DNA of 64,000 nucleotides. Source: Moelleriella libera RCEF 2490 (taxonomy: Eukaryota > Ascomycota > Sordariomycetes > Hypocreales > Clavicipitaceae). A program made the position numbers and the translations under genes. Each line of letters begins with the position of its first letter. Within the stretch, counting starts at the first letter, position 1. Of the stretch, positions 1 through 11,738 are shown one piece after another. The stretch is from positions 1,153,072 to 1,217,071 of the forward strand of contig AZGY01000007.1 of the NCBI GenBank assembly GCA_001636675.1, read 5' to 3'. Under the pieces are notes generated by a model. The model had not been told where the DNA came from. It made no database searches and saw nothing but the letters and a program-made list of their open reading frames with translations.

Positions 1-1175
1 GCGGCAGCTGCCACACCAGGTAACATGTTCAGGTCCGTGCGAGGAGAAGTATCAAGGTTGGGTTGCGGACTGGAACTCGCGTCCGTACTCGGGCTCGCGA
101 GACTGTTTGGTCCAGCGGCGATGGCATATGCATGCGGGAGGCCATGTTGCAAGTTGCCCTGTGAATATACGGTGTTGGCCGCGCCGACCCCCGGATAGTC
201 GCTGCCACTCCTCATGGCATCGAACGGCTGATTCGGACCACTGCCAAACATGGCCGCGTAGTTTGCCTCAGTAGTTGGCGTGGCCGAGATTGATGCTTCA
301 CGGGGTGGCGTTTCTGCAGCCAGGCCCATCTTGTTCAAGATCCCAAATTCCCACCCGGCGTACTGACTGCCAAAATTGAGGCCCTCCAGATCAAAGTTGT
401 ACAAGGCCGGGTTACTAGGATCGAAGAGGGCGTTAAAGTCCATGGCGTTCCTCGGCATCATGTTGTCCACAGGCGGAGGAGGCCCGGTCGTGGCAGCATC
501 TTGGAACGGTGTTGGAGATTGTGTGGTGAATGGCAGCCGGTCCGAAACGCCAACTTGACTCTGAGAGAAGACGGGGTACGCTTGACCATTGTTGTGCGGC
601 ACAAAGTTATTGGCCGGGGTGACTGGTGAAACTGTGTCGGAATTGGTTGAGCCCTGCCGTTGTTTGCCCCCATCCGCGCCGGCACGGTCTGCATCTGGAT
701 CGTAGTTGGGACCCAGCACGGGTCGGAGGGCCTCGGGAGGTGCATCATGAAGGTATTTTGCCTTCTTGCGCACACCATCCTGACAGGCATCCGCCAGACC
801 CCTCTTGACGCAGCGTTTGCACGGCCGCTCGTCGCCTGTGGGACAATGGGTCAGCGATGATGAGTATTTATGATGCAGACCATAGTGGCGGCTTTTGGGC
901 ACGTATGGTCATACGCGACCCGACCAGGCACACGGAATGTTGTTAATCAAGCAGCCTGAAATGAACTTACCGCACGTCAGATGAGCTCTTTGACAAGCGA
1001 AGCACGCCCTTCGAGCTTTCTTCCTTCTCGGCCTTGCAGGGTCTTTGGGGTCAAACTTCTTCTTAATATCCGTCATCTCGTCGTCGTCTTTGGAGGGAGA
1101 ATCGTTCTCGTCCTCAATGTCAGATATGTGGCTTGAGAGGTCGACCTCATGGCCCTCAGCTTTGGGAATGGGCAT
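1..1175 (-). CDS. ert1: Ert1/AcuK-type Zn2Cys6 activator of gluconeogenesis, 5' part
   Basis: Nuclear binuclear-zinc-cluster regulator; in the family it activates gluconeogenic genes such as PEP carboxykinase and fructose-bisphosphatase during growth on non-fermentable carbon. One intron (836-970, gtaagt...cacag) interrupts the zinc cluster. Joining 971-1175 to 1-835 restores six cysteines spaced CX2CX6CX5CX2CX8C, embedded in CFACQRAHLTCGDERPCKRC. It is followed by the family signature KKAKYLHDAPPEALRPVLGP and an Asn/Pro/Ser-rich stretch containing NFGSQYAGWEFGILNKMG. The N-terminus (DIEDENDSPSKDDDE, then PRPRRKKARR) is acidic then basic, as usual. The first in-frame ATG is at 1175 (MPIPKAEGHE). 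The frame stays open upstream to about 1256 without another ATG, so an extra 5' exon is possible. The C-terminal PAS-like half lies beyond the left edge. Confidence 0.93.
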
Positions 1176-4100
1176 CTTGCCAGGGTTCTTATAGCCCGAG
1201 GGCCGAACGGCGCCTGTTGACGCGCGAGCAGATACCCCTTGAGCCTGAACGAGCACCCCCCTCCCTCAGCAAGCTCCAGTATAGTTTGGGATTGCTCACA
1301 GGCACGATGGCGAGTTCCAAGTCAGCAGTGTTCCAGCTGGCAGTCGCTGCAGATCCATACAGACCCCTGCACTGGCCACCACACGCCAAGACACACTCGT
1401 CTCGTTACACGGCTTGGTGGCTGTATGACAACTGATGCCAAAGATACGGCTGGGGTATGCCCTGTCCTAGTTCAAGTGTCCGGGATCAAAGACTGGGGGC
1501 GCCAGTTCTGCTTCACCGGTCAAGGAAACAAAAGAAATTTTTGTTTTGGTTCTTTCTGCTTTCACTATCAAGGTTGCTCGCAAACACGGCAATGGGCTGA
1601 GACAAGCGATCAGTAGCCCGGACTTGTGACGAAATCTCGTTCGGCGAAGCAGGTAGTCGAGGCAGGTACCGAGATGGATGGGGCAAATATGGCTTTCACG
1701 TTTGGCCGACAGGTCTTGTGCCGCTATACAGGTGCTCCCTCGAAGCTAGTCCTGCACAATGACTTCGTATTCTTCAGTGGCAGAGCTTGCGTTGATGAGA
1801 TCCAATGAATTGGGTGGCCAAGGAAAATTGAGGCGTTTCTTGTGTGACCAAGCGATGCAGGCAGAGAGGGGCTAAGATGATGTATTGGGCGTCGAGATTT
1901 GCATGGAACCAGCCCGATGACTCGGTCTGTTGGTCGCAAGAATTGCTTCCCTGGGTACCAGAACGTGCCTGGGATGCGAGCAGCAGTTATTTACAGTGGA
2001 GATATTCGTGCCGTGGCCTTTGCGCCTGGGCCATTCACGTCTGGGATCGCAATTGTCGTCGCAACCAGATCGGCGCAAGCAGTGGGTGCTTGGGTGTATC
2101 TGTCGTCGGAAAGGTGAGCTGCCGAGCGGAGACTGACTGCAAATCAGACGCGCAGTGTTCATTTGGCTTGCGCAGCGAGAGGGCGGACGTTTTGGCGGTT
2201 CCTGGGACTTGTCGGCGAACGATACAACGCGTCGTGGTTGGAAACGGGATGGATGGCCGACGGTCGCGCGGAGCCGAGGAGGCATGCGGAAGGCAGAGAG
2301 CCCAACAGCACGCACCGAGGGATTCGATGTGACGTCGTGGCGCCGACAACGGCTAAGCCGCAGATGGCGAACGCGTCCAATGGGAGCAGATTGGGGATGG
2401 AGGGGGGATGGGGGCAAGAGGTGGCCTCGTCTCTTGGGGTGTGCTTGCCGTCAGCGCAAGGAAACAGGGCGATCACGCAGGTCACACACTGTTGATGAAG
2501 GAATTGATGAGTCCGAGATGAATCAGCAAACCACAGGCAACTGCGGCAGGCAATGCGCCCCGGGATTTGCTTTCACCGACCGGGGCCAGGAGCCTCGGCC
2601 AGGTGCCAGCCAGCCAGCCAGCCAGGCCAGCTGGGCCGCCGCCGCTGGCTGGGGCAGGTGGGACAGGGATTTTCCCCCGGGGAAGGCGCGATCCGAACCA
2701 GGGCAATACACAATGCTCGCTTTTTCGAGCTGCAATTGGGGTGCAATGTTGGAATACGGGGTCTCTCGACGGGCCGCTTCTGTCCAATGCATGGAGCTCG
2801 CACCACATACAAATCGCCAGGGCTGGTGGGATGGATCATCGCATTCGTGGGCCAGCCTGCTTTCAACTCTTGTCGCCGCCCTGAAATCATTGAAGCGGGG
2901 TTTCGGTCAGCTGCCTATCCCATCCCATCCCGTTATCCGGCATCGACGCGGCCGTGGATGGGTGTGGGCGGGAGGAGCTGGAAGTTGGCCGGCCCGTTTG
3001 TTCAACGACAACACAAATAGGCTCATGCTAGGCCGCCCCTTTGAGGATTGTGGCGGTCAGGAACAAGGGGTCGGTCACGTCCATGAGCTCAATCCATCCG
3101 AAGTACCTTATCTATCTGCTAGTTAGGTTCCTTCCTACCTACCACATACGCAACAGATATGATATGTCGATACACGCAGCAGACGACTGACCGTCGTAGC
3201 TCCCCCCCCGTTCAGTGGCCACGTCGAAGCAGGCCGTTTTTGACTGGCCGAGCGCACTTCAGATGAATCCGCTGGAAGCGCACGTTGCTGAAGTCCAGAC
3301 TGGCTCTGAAGTGTCCAATGCAGCAGCTTGTTGCGCAGAATCAAGCAGCACGACCTTGTGACCAATAAGTGCTTTTCTCGTCACTGGAAGCTCAAGTGGC
3401 ATGGCAAATCCAGGATTGCAGAGGTGCGGCGGTGTAGCCTGAGATCAACAATCACTTGATAATCAAGCCTATATTACCACTTCTGCACCTGGCAGGCCGT
3501 CAGGGCAAGTGACGTGCTGATGTGCAGCAGTGCCTCCCATCCCCGTGGGTGAGAGATTGCTCGCTTGCTCATGCCGATGCTGCCAGTCTCCAGCACCTGG
3601 AGAGCAGCTGAACAGATGACGTGACTGGATACACGCCTTTGATTATAATTGTGGATGCAGGTTCCTGTCTCGGCTCATCTGTATTCCTTGTCTCTGCCGC
3701 CACGCCTCTCATTCTCTCCCGCGCGGGTGGCTGACCAGACTGATCTATCGTTGAGGACGGTTTGCTCCGCAGTGAGCGATCTACGCCGCGTTGCCATCTG
3801 GATTCCCACAAACGAAACATTCAGAAGCTGGACTCTCACAGTATGAAAGAAGGCGGCCAGGCTCGCTCTCTTGTCAATTATCATCCGCAGGGTTCGAAAG
3901 CCCATTACCCTGACCAGCTGAATTGGGGCTGCAAATCTGACGCTGCACCGCTGGCCACCGTGTTGAAATGATACCGTCCACCGTCAGTCAACACGGCCTC
4001 TCCCATGTGTCAACACCATCGCCTGCTCGCGCAATCAGAGCTGCCGCAGCCTGCATACGCTAAGGTGCGGTCAGGTGGCTCTGCGCCGTCATGCCCCGAT

Positions 4101-4951
4101 CCCCCCCGGTCGGCAGGTCATCTCGTCGCGACCAATCACATGGCCTTCACTCCGAAGCCGCCTGTATGTGTCCTGCTGGTAGATTATTGCCCAGGCAAGC
4201 CTTCAAACCTGGGGGAGCCGAGAGAGCCGGATACCGTCCTGCAGTGGACGGCTGTTTGCGATGACCTAGGCGGCCAGCCATTCGTGTGTCAGCCCTGCTT
4301 CTCCCCCCCTTTATTTTTCCCCTCACAAGCTGAACTCAAATCTGCTCATCTCCGGAGCCGGTTAGGAGCGATCCCCTCGCAAGAAACATCTGTTGATGTC
4401 GGCTCGTTGACATATTCACATGCAAGCCGATCTCTTTCTCCTCAGATTGGCGGGCGACAGAATAGGCCAGTAGGCAAGCGAACCCGCTTTGATATGCGTT
4501 CCAATTTGGTTGGCGTCGCGCCCACGATGCAGGCCACTGTGATGCAATGCAACGCTGTGCCTTCATTTAGCATCTGGTACTACCGAGACAACAGGTCCAT
4601 GGAAGCCCGCTTGCTTTCCATTGTGGCCATGGAAGCCTCCATCATCAACCGATCAAATTAACAGCAGCTTTGATGGGCGCGTCGAGCATGACCTGGCGTG
4701 GTAGTGGCACAATCGGAGAGTGCGAGTCGAGTCGGCCCATGGCTTGATTGCGGGCCTTGTTGAAGCACGCACACGAATCACGGAGTCATGTTTGATTTCG
4801 TCTCTGACATCGCTGACACTAGTGGCGCTATTCGTTTGAGTGACGGCTGGTCTCATCACCAATGAGCTGACCGGCCGGCATGAGAAGTTGCAAAAGCCTT
4901 CGGGCTTTGTTGGTCTGCTGTACACAGTCCGGTCACACGCGGTTGCGAAAT
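1176..4951. other. 3.8-kb intergenic region upstream of ert1
   Basis: No gene recognised. This holds the ert1 promoter and leader and the 3' flank of the MFS gene. A (CCAG)n tetranucleotide lies at about 2605-2624. Long open frames exist (for example 2155-3126 and 4005-4661, plus strand), but the first opens on a non-ATG codon and neither shows a domain, a plausible splice partner or fungal-like composition. I treat them as chance frames in GC-rich DNA. Confidence 0.6.
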
Positions 4952-7586
4952 TCATGATTTCGCATATCGGCTCTTGCCTCGAATCGTCTTGCCGTAGCGG
5001 AAGAAGATGTACGGGAAAGGAAGCATAGCTACGGTCAAAAAAGCCAGGAGTGAGGATGCCCATTGATATCCAAGTTTCTCGTACATTTGGACGCCAAAGA
5101 GTGGGAATGCCGCTACACCAGGGTCAGTAACAGGTGACGATTGTGTTCGGCACTAGATGATGAGTGTCTTGATGGAGGGTCTCGGTCCACAGGGTGGCGG
5201 ACATGACTTGCCAACGTACCAGCAAAGAGACATCGCACAAAGGCGTTGGCAGCAAGTGCACTCGCAGCGTACAACGGATACGCGTCGACCTATAATAGAA
5301 CAAAGGAAGTATGCTGCATCAGTAGAGTTCGTGGAGACGACCGACTTAGACTGTGGCCACGGCAGGATCAAACTTACGAGAAATGTAAAAATACCCGTGA
5401 AAAGCAAGACGTTTCTAGACAAAATGGCGTAGCAGTCAGCCACCTTGTGCTCCTCGATGTGCACAATGTCATTGTCAATTGGTCTGTCAAAGCCTGACAA
5501 ATTGGTGACTAACAGCAACAACGCTGCTGACACGGCAAGAAACGGTCCATACAATCAGTCATGCGGGCGAATGAGGTGTGTTGCTCAAGCCGTGGCAACG
5601 ACAGGACCCCGGTTGGTCGCATCAACTCGACTCGACACCAGTAGATCGTTGCACGCCAGTCATGATTCCGCCGCACACGCTCCCTGCATGCGTCGGCCAA
5701 CCAGGTATCCGAGATTCGCGACGACACTTGGGCGCGGCGCACACGTTGTAGAAGAATAACAGAAGCAGAAGTCTGACTTACCCGATGGCAAAGAGACAAG
5801 ATCCTATGATGGGCACAATCCAATGCACCCAAGGGTACGTAGACCACCCAAACATGAAGATCCCGGCTGGCACGAGGAAAGATCCCATGATGGCGGGCGG
5901 AAGACGGAACTCGGGCTCACTCGCACCTTTGACGCCGGTCTCGGCCTCGAGCTTGCGGACTAGCTTGTCGCGAATGCTGTGCCACAAGGGATCTGTGCAT
6001 ACACCGATGACCATGCCGGCAAAGATGCCCAGGAACGACAAGCCAATCTGCCAAGCATTGAAGCCATGATTGTTTCCAAAGACCAGCGGGAAAGCGCCAA
6101 AGAACAGGTACAGGATGCCGAGAAGGATGGCGCTAAAGAGGCATAGGTTCAGGCACATGGGCTCAAAGAAGAGGAGTTGAAAGGGCCTCAGCAGAGACCG
6201 TCCGACCGCTTGAGACACGGACTTTTTCACCTTTTCTGTCGGGGCCAACCACCTATCATCACCGGTTTCCTTGCGAAGTCGTCTCGCCTTGTTGCGCAGC
6301 AGTATAGGATCTAGTGACGTCTCAGCTAGTCAGCGCGCACAGCATGATACACATGTCTCGGACAGACAATGACACGAAGAATTGGAACAGTTTGACGATT
6401 GAGACGGGACGAAGTCTCTTCGGTTCCACGAGAGATGAAACGAGGTACTGGATCCGTCCGGGGAGTGGAAGGGGGGGGGAAGGGAGGCTTGAGGTGGCTT
6501 ACGATATGTTTCCGGGACAAGGAACACGACGGCAAACCAGACCACTCCTGACCAGATGAGCAAGACATAATACGTCCACCGCCAATCTACATTGTAATTG
6601 ATGAAGCCTCCGAACAGCGGTCCCATGCTCGGTCCGATGAAGGGCGAGACGGAGAACAAGGCCATTGGCGCCTGCAACTCGTTCCGGGCGAAGAGATCAC
6701 CCACGGTTCCGCCGGCCACGGCCAGAAAGGTGCTCCCGGTGAAGCCGTCCAAGAAGCGGAAGACGATGACGGTGGCGATGTTCTTGGCCACGGCCTGCGG
6801 AACAAGGAAAATGAGGTACGTGGTCCACGAAACAAGGTAGATGGGCCGGCGGCCGTAAAACTCGCTCATGGGACTGAGAAACATGGGCCCGAAGGAGATG
6901 CCCAGCACAAAGGCAGACAGGCCCACGACCGACACGATTCGCGAGTTGTGAAACTCGTCTTCCATTTTGGTGTAGGTTGCTGTGTAAATGGAACTTGCGC
7001 ATGTGCTGGACACCAAGAGAGTTAGGAACGGGGGAAAAAATAATAGAAAATGTCTTGGCACCGTGTGTGAGAGAGCGAGTCACAGCACCCTGACCAGGGG
7101 GGAAGGGGGGTGGGATGAGTGAGTGAGTGAGTGAGTGATCGAGTGAGTGAGTGAGTGAGTGAGTGAGTCGGGATGAACCGAAAGCCAAGGGTTCGATGGT
7201 GACGAGAAAAAGAAACCAGAAACAACTTACACGCAGAGGCTGACATGCGACACGATGATAGTAATCAGCCACTTTCTCGTCTTGGAGAAGCTCCGAGGAC
7301 ACTCGGGATCACTGTCACCGCCATCCCAGCCGACTTCGTACGGGTCCTTTGGCTTGACTGGCGCGCCAGACTCTTTCTGTGCCTCGCCGCCGCCAGTGGC
7401 CGCGGCCGACGACCTGGCAGCACCACCAGTGGTGGAAGGCTCGGGGTCGTGGTCGTCGACGCCATATCCGTTCTGGGAGCGTATCCTATGCAGATCCCTC
7501 ATTTCGGACGGCGAGTTGGACAGAGTCGGATCGTCAGAGACATTGCCTTCCGGCTGCTCATGTTTCTCCGTACGCGGCGCAGACAT
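4952..7586 (-). CDS. MFS transporter, DHA1 drug/polyamine-type
   Basis: Twelve-helix H+-antiporter-type permease, predicted 551 aa in the plasma membrane. Six exons: 7231-7586, 6503-7005, 5782-6310, 5378-5414, 5220-5289, 4952-5112. Introns are 7006-7230, 6311-6502, 5415-5781, 5290-5377 and 5113-5219, all GT-AG, and the exon sum is divisible by three. The first ~100 residues are hydrophilic with Pro/Ser-rich low complexity. TM1 begins near KWLITIIVSHVSLCV. The loop 2-3 signature (SEFYGRRPIYL) is near residue 170, and GFTGSTFLAVAGGTVGDLF follows. The last helices read VDAYPLYAASALAANAFVR then AAAFPLFGVQMYEKLGYQWA, a standard DHA1 C-terminal half, and the protein ends IRGKSRYAKS. Substrate cannot be told from sequence; fungal relatives include fluconazole/benomyl and polyamine exporters. 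The 37-nt fourth exon is easily missed by gene finders. Confidence 0.93.
7117..7168. repeat. (GAGT)n tetranucleotide microsatellite in MFS intron 1
   Basis: About twelve GAGT units with one short interruption (atc at 7138-7140). The tract is entirely within intron 7006-7230 of the transporter gene, so length variation would not alter the protein. Confidence 0.95.
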
Positions 7587-7720
7587 TGTCCGCCGTGTTC
7601 GCGCCCAGTAAAATCCTTTCCCCCCCCTTTTTTCTACTCTATCCTCGCTCTGTCTATTTCTTCTCCTCTAAAAACAGGACAGCGCAATGAAGAGTGATGG
7701 AACAAACCAAAGACCGAGTG

Positions 7721-7730
7721 GTTATATAAG
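7721..7730 (-). promoter_or_regulatory. TATA-like box of the MFS gene
   Basis: The sequence gttatataag reads cttatataac on the gene's strand, about 135-145 nt upstream of the ATG at 7586, a spacing compatible with a short leader. The chimeric insertion at 7747-7830 starts less than 20 nt further upstream. No other TATA-like element is seen between it and the ATG. Confidence 0.5.
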
Positions 7731-7746
7731 GAACGAAGAAGAAGTT

Positions 7747-7830
7747 CCAGAAAGGTGCTTCCGGTGAAGCCGTCCAAGAAGCGGAAGACGATGACGGTGG
7801 CGATGTTATTTGCGCCCTGTTCTGGCCCTA
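7747..7830. repeat. Chimeric duplication: MFS exon fragment fused to ExgD intron fragment
   Basis: Bases 7747-7807 repeat 6722-6782 (MFS exon 2) with a single mismatch in 61 nt, same orientation. Bases 7807-7830 repeat 11192-11215 (inside the intron of the GH5 gene) perfectly over 24 nt, same orientation. The two pieces share one base (t7807) at the join. A weaker resemblance to MFS 6808-6832 follows (aaggaaaa...cgtggt). Because the second piece is intronic, the donor was DNA or unspliced RNA, not mature mRNA. See findings. Confidence 0.9.
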
Positions 7831-9592
7831 AGGAAAAAAGTTCGTGGTAGCAGCGGTATGGTATGGTATGTGGGTAATCACCAAACTGGGCCGTTGTGTC
7901 GTTGTCGTGGGATTCCTCAACGCATTCCGCAGCGGCAGCCCTTGCCCTCTTTCGCTCTCCTGTACAATACGATTATTTGAGCAGGGCCCCTGGTCGGTCC
8001 AGAGAGTTCAAGGTAGAAAATTGCTTAATACAGATGGCATCCACGAGAAATAGAAAAAGATTAGAAAATTTAAAAAAATAGGCGACCAAACTTTTTAAAT
8101 ATGCTGTCCCCGCCAGGGGACTTGACGACGGCTACGGCTCTATGGTCCCCCCCGTCCCGCAATACCCGCCAGGCTCGGCCGATTGGTAATACTAGCTAGC
8201 ATGAGTTACGGAGCAGTACCTAGCTGCTGAGAAATGACGATAGAGATGGCGAGCGAGAGAGAGAGGGAGCGAGGACGTGGGGTTTGGTTAGTTTGGGTTT
8301 AGGCAAGGGGAGACCCGGGGGGGCCAAGGGGGGGCAATCTATCGGTCGGTGCGTTTAGCCGAAGCCTACTTAAGTAGTTTCTTCACAGAACTACCATCGG
8401 AGAGCAGAAACGGGAGAGGAGAGGGGGGTCGTGCTCTTGTCTCAAATTTCGATCCTTCTCACAATGTGTACCGTACACGGACTTACAGTACAGCTTGTCT
8501 GTGTGAATGCACGTAGGCCGGGGATAAACGCGCACTTGCAGAAAATTCGGAGTTTACAAACGGGGCGTGCGCGCTTTTGCTGACACGTCAGTGCGGGCGC
8601 CGCCGCCTGCACAGTCACATACAAGAAAAAAGAGAAAGAGAGGGACAGAGGCACCGTGCTTTTCTACCTCCTCCTCTTCTACAGCTACGGTGCCAACGCG
8701 AAGGAAAGGAGAAAAAAGACAGGGCGCGGGTTTTGCTGTTGGCTGGGTTTTGGACGGGAATAACGGAGGACGCACAGCGGTCTCGGCATTGGGGGCTGTT
8801 GACGCGAAGGCGCGCGCGCGGCGGGCAAAGGCAAGGCGAGGCAAAAAAAATCCGATAGTCCGGCCGGCGCGGCATAGAGCGGCGGGAAATGCGGCGCCCG
8901 ATTTTTTTCCTTTCCCCCTTTGTGTTTTGATTAGTGGGATGGGTAGTCGACAACGAGAGATGCAACGTTCGCACTGCAGTCAAGATGAGGTCGCAGGAGC
9001 ATCACAACCGGTGCAAGGAGAATAAACAAACGCCCAGCTGTCTCGACCAAACAAGGCTGCAATGGGGGGTTTCGTTCGTTTTGTTTGTTTCCGCCGCTGC
9101 AACGGTGGCTCTGCATGCTGGGCTTAACTGTTTCCCTTCTATGATCGCATCATGATGCATCCACCCATCTACCTATTCACCACACGCCACCCAGGAGAAA
9201 TCGCCTCGACATGCGCGCTTCATGACCATGTCAATACCATACACTGGCGCCAATGCCACGCTGACTTCCACCACAAAAAGAAAGAAAGACGGAAAACAAG
9301 GACAAGATGATCCGCTATGCCGCAAGATGAGACTCCTCTTTCCAAAAAGAAAAAAAAAAAGAAAACTCGCAGAGCGCTCGACATGATAAATCACGGCGTG
9401 TATATACATGACTGCCGTGACCCGGAGCGACACATCTGAAATGCATGCATAAGAGAAAAGGGGGGCCAGGGCGCGGAAGGTGAACGATTCTCTCATCCTG
9501 CCGGGCCGGACGTGTCTGCCTCTGCAGCCCCGGCTCAGCCCAGCTCAGCCCAGCTCAGCTTACGCTGGCACGTCGCGTCTCAACCAAAGTTT

Positions 9593-11738
9593 CTAATAGG
9601 TCTCGGCCAAGCCAGCCTTGGCAAAATCAGGAACGTCGGCATCGCAGTTAAAGTCCCGGCTGTAGGCTTTCGTCGGCATGATGCCCGCCCGCAGAGCCGC
9701 CTCGTAGCTCCACAGCGCTGCGCTCTCCGTCTTCCACGTCCAGTACCACCACCCGAAGCCCTTTTCAAAACTGTGCATCTGCGCCTCGGCGAACATTTGC
9801 AGAAACTTCTTGTAGGCGTCGCTGAACCGGGACACGTCGCCGTTTGCTTGCGCGCACGAGCAGGAGCTCTTGTCGGCCGCCGGACAGCGTGGTTTGAGGA
9901 CAGAGGTGCTCGCGTTGCCCGTGTTGTACGTTCCCTCCCACCGGTTCCCCCAGCCGACGTTGGTCAGGTGACGGGCGCAGTCGGTATCGGCCTGGGACCA
10001 TTCGGCGAAGAGCGTCGGCCCGTACCCCGTGGTGCGATCCATGCTGCGCTGCGTCTGCTGCGTCCACCCGTCGCAGGCGTACTGGATTTTCTTCTGGTGC
10101 GTAAAGTCGATCTGGTTCTCGTTGAAGATGACGTACTGGTGCACGTCGAGAACGAGGTCGTCGTGGCCGGGCATCGCGCCGCGCCAGTTGTCGAGACCCA
10201 TGAAGCCGTCGCCAAAGATGACGAGCGCCTGGAGGCCGTTCTTGCGGATGAGCTGGTACGCAGTCTGCGTCCACGAGATCACGTCGGACACGGAGAGATA
10301 CGTCATGCGAGGCTCATTGGCCAGACCATAATGGGTAATGATGTTCTTGTATCGGTCCTGAGCGAAGAACTGTGAGAGTCTGTCGTGGATGTCAAGAGAC
10401 CGCTTTGCGTTCAGTTGACCGTCGGTCCCGTTCAACCATCCTATAGGGCCGAGGCGTCCGCTGTGATTCCACCCGTTCTGACTGCCGGGAAGCGCGTGCA
10501 GATCGAGGTTGACGCGCAGACCATATTTGCGCGCCCACTCGATGCCTCGAAGAAGGTACCGCCATGATGTCCTGAATACGTACGGATCGCCATCGTACAC
10601 TTCCACCGCCCAGTACGAGTACGGAATTCGTACGTGATCTAGCCCGGCGGCGGCGATATCTTTGAACGTGTCCTCCGTGACAAATGAGGCGTAGTGGTTC
10701 TCGAGCGTGCTTGCCGCACTGCTCCCCAGCTGTTTGCAGAGAAGATATTCGTCGACAATGCCCATCTTCAAGTCGTAATCAAACAGCGAGGGTGTGATGA
10801 AGGGCTCCAGAGAAAGCCAACCTCCCAGATTAACTCCGCGGGCTGGCCGGCTGGTGTACGAGCCCCAGGCTTCATTCAGAGCCGGGACCTTGTCGTTTGC
10901 TTTGGCCGAGTCGTCCCAGCCGGAGAATAGCCCCATGACGGGCAGACCGCCGATCATCTGGTTAGTGAAGGAAACATTGAATGATGTTGTCGTTTTCCAT
11001 GTCCACGGGTCGAGATATGTGTTTTTCCATTGGCTCGGAATCGTGTTTGGGTCTTTCCCTGCCAGACTAGAAGACTTGGCTGACTCGCTACCCGAACCGT
11101 TTTTGCTGACAACGACGGCCACGGCAATGACGATAATGAGGACAACGAGGGCTCCGAACCCCCCGGCAATCCACCCTGGACGAAGCTTCAGTATTTGCGC
11201 CCTGTTCTGGCCCTATCCGCAGCATCGCAGCTAGGAGAGATGACTCACATAATTTTTTCCGTCTCTTTGGCTTTTTGTGTCGATGTAAACGATACTGTTC
11301 TTCCTTTTCGTAAGAGTCTGCACCCCAACTCCCGCCTCCCCTGAGCCCTGATCTGCCCGCGCGGCCTTCTTCCATGACGGCCCCGCTGACGATCCGTCTC
11401 TTTTTACTTTTGTGCGCTGGCCTCTTCGACTTCTGTGGTGTTTCCCGAGGTAACACTTCCATTCGCTCATATTCTCCCCTGTAGCGTTTCCGCCCTTCTT
11501 TTTCTACTCTGTGCTTGCGTCGCTCGTTTTCGCGATTCAGCTGCGCCAAGGCTCCCGAGGAAAGGGTTTGCTGGGACGAGCCCCGAGACTTTTTTCCTTC
11601 TCTGCTCTCATCGGAAGTCGGTGCCGCATCTGGCCTTCTCGTCTTCCTGCTTTTGTGGTGGCTTCGCCGTGCATCGTTGTCAGATTGTCGACGCCGAGGG
11701 CGGTTCCTGCTTGGCCGAGCTGGTTCTCTTGATGCCAT
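9593..11738 (-). CDS. exgD: GH5 glucan 1,3-beta-glucosidase, membrane-anchored (ExgD type)
   Basis: Exo-beta-1,3-glucanase acting on cell-wall glucan, predicted 690 aa, type II membrane protein. Two exons, 11249-11738 and 9593-11175; intron 11176-11248 (gtgagt...tccag). The first ~160 residues are an Arg/Lys/Ser-rich cytosolic tail, followed by the anchor WIAGGFGALVVLIIVIAVAV (about residues 165-185) and the GH5 subfamily-9 barrel. The signature RGVNLGGWLSLEPFITPSLF, the acid/base glutamate in HYGLANEP (about residue 451) and the nucleophile glutamate in LFAEWS (about residue 555) are all present. Length, topology and highly basic tail match ExgD rather than the secreted ExgA. An upstream codon in frame is GTG; the first ATG is 11738 (MASREPARPS). 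The intron contains the 24-nt segment also found in the MFS promoter. Confidence 0.95.

Larger units (their letters stand above)
7587..9592. other. Intergenic region between MFS start and exgD 3' end
   Basis: Besides the TATA-like box and the chimeric duplication, this holds purine-rich and GA-rich low complexity (about 8245-8275, 8620-8720) and an A-rich run near 9350. Open frames here (for example 8567-9025) begin at non-ATG codons and are Arg/Ala-rich translations of GC-rich DNA. No gene is supported. Confidence 0.6.

Noticed and set aside
2155..3126. 323-codon open frame on the plus strand upstream of ert1
   Set aside because: Opens on a non-ATG codon, is Trp/Arg/Gly/Ser-rich in the manner of random GC-rich translation, overlaps open frames in all other phases, and shows no domain.
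3888..3905. tRNA B-box-like gggttcgaaagccc
   Set aside because: No matching A box, acceptor stem or anticodon arm in the preceding 60-80 nt. Other ggttcga words in the window failed the same test.
4005..4661. 218-codon ATG-initiated frame between ert1 and the MFS gene
   Set aside because: No recognisable domain or signal, protein-unlike composition, and no supporting splice or promoter structure. Kept only as a remote possibility.
8567..9025. 152-codon frame in the MFS upstream region
   Set aside because: Non-ATG start, Arg/Ala-rich random-looking composition, no homology.
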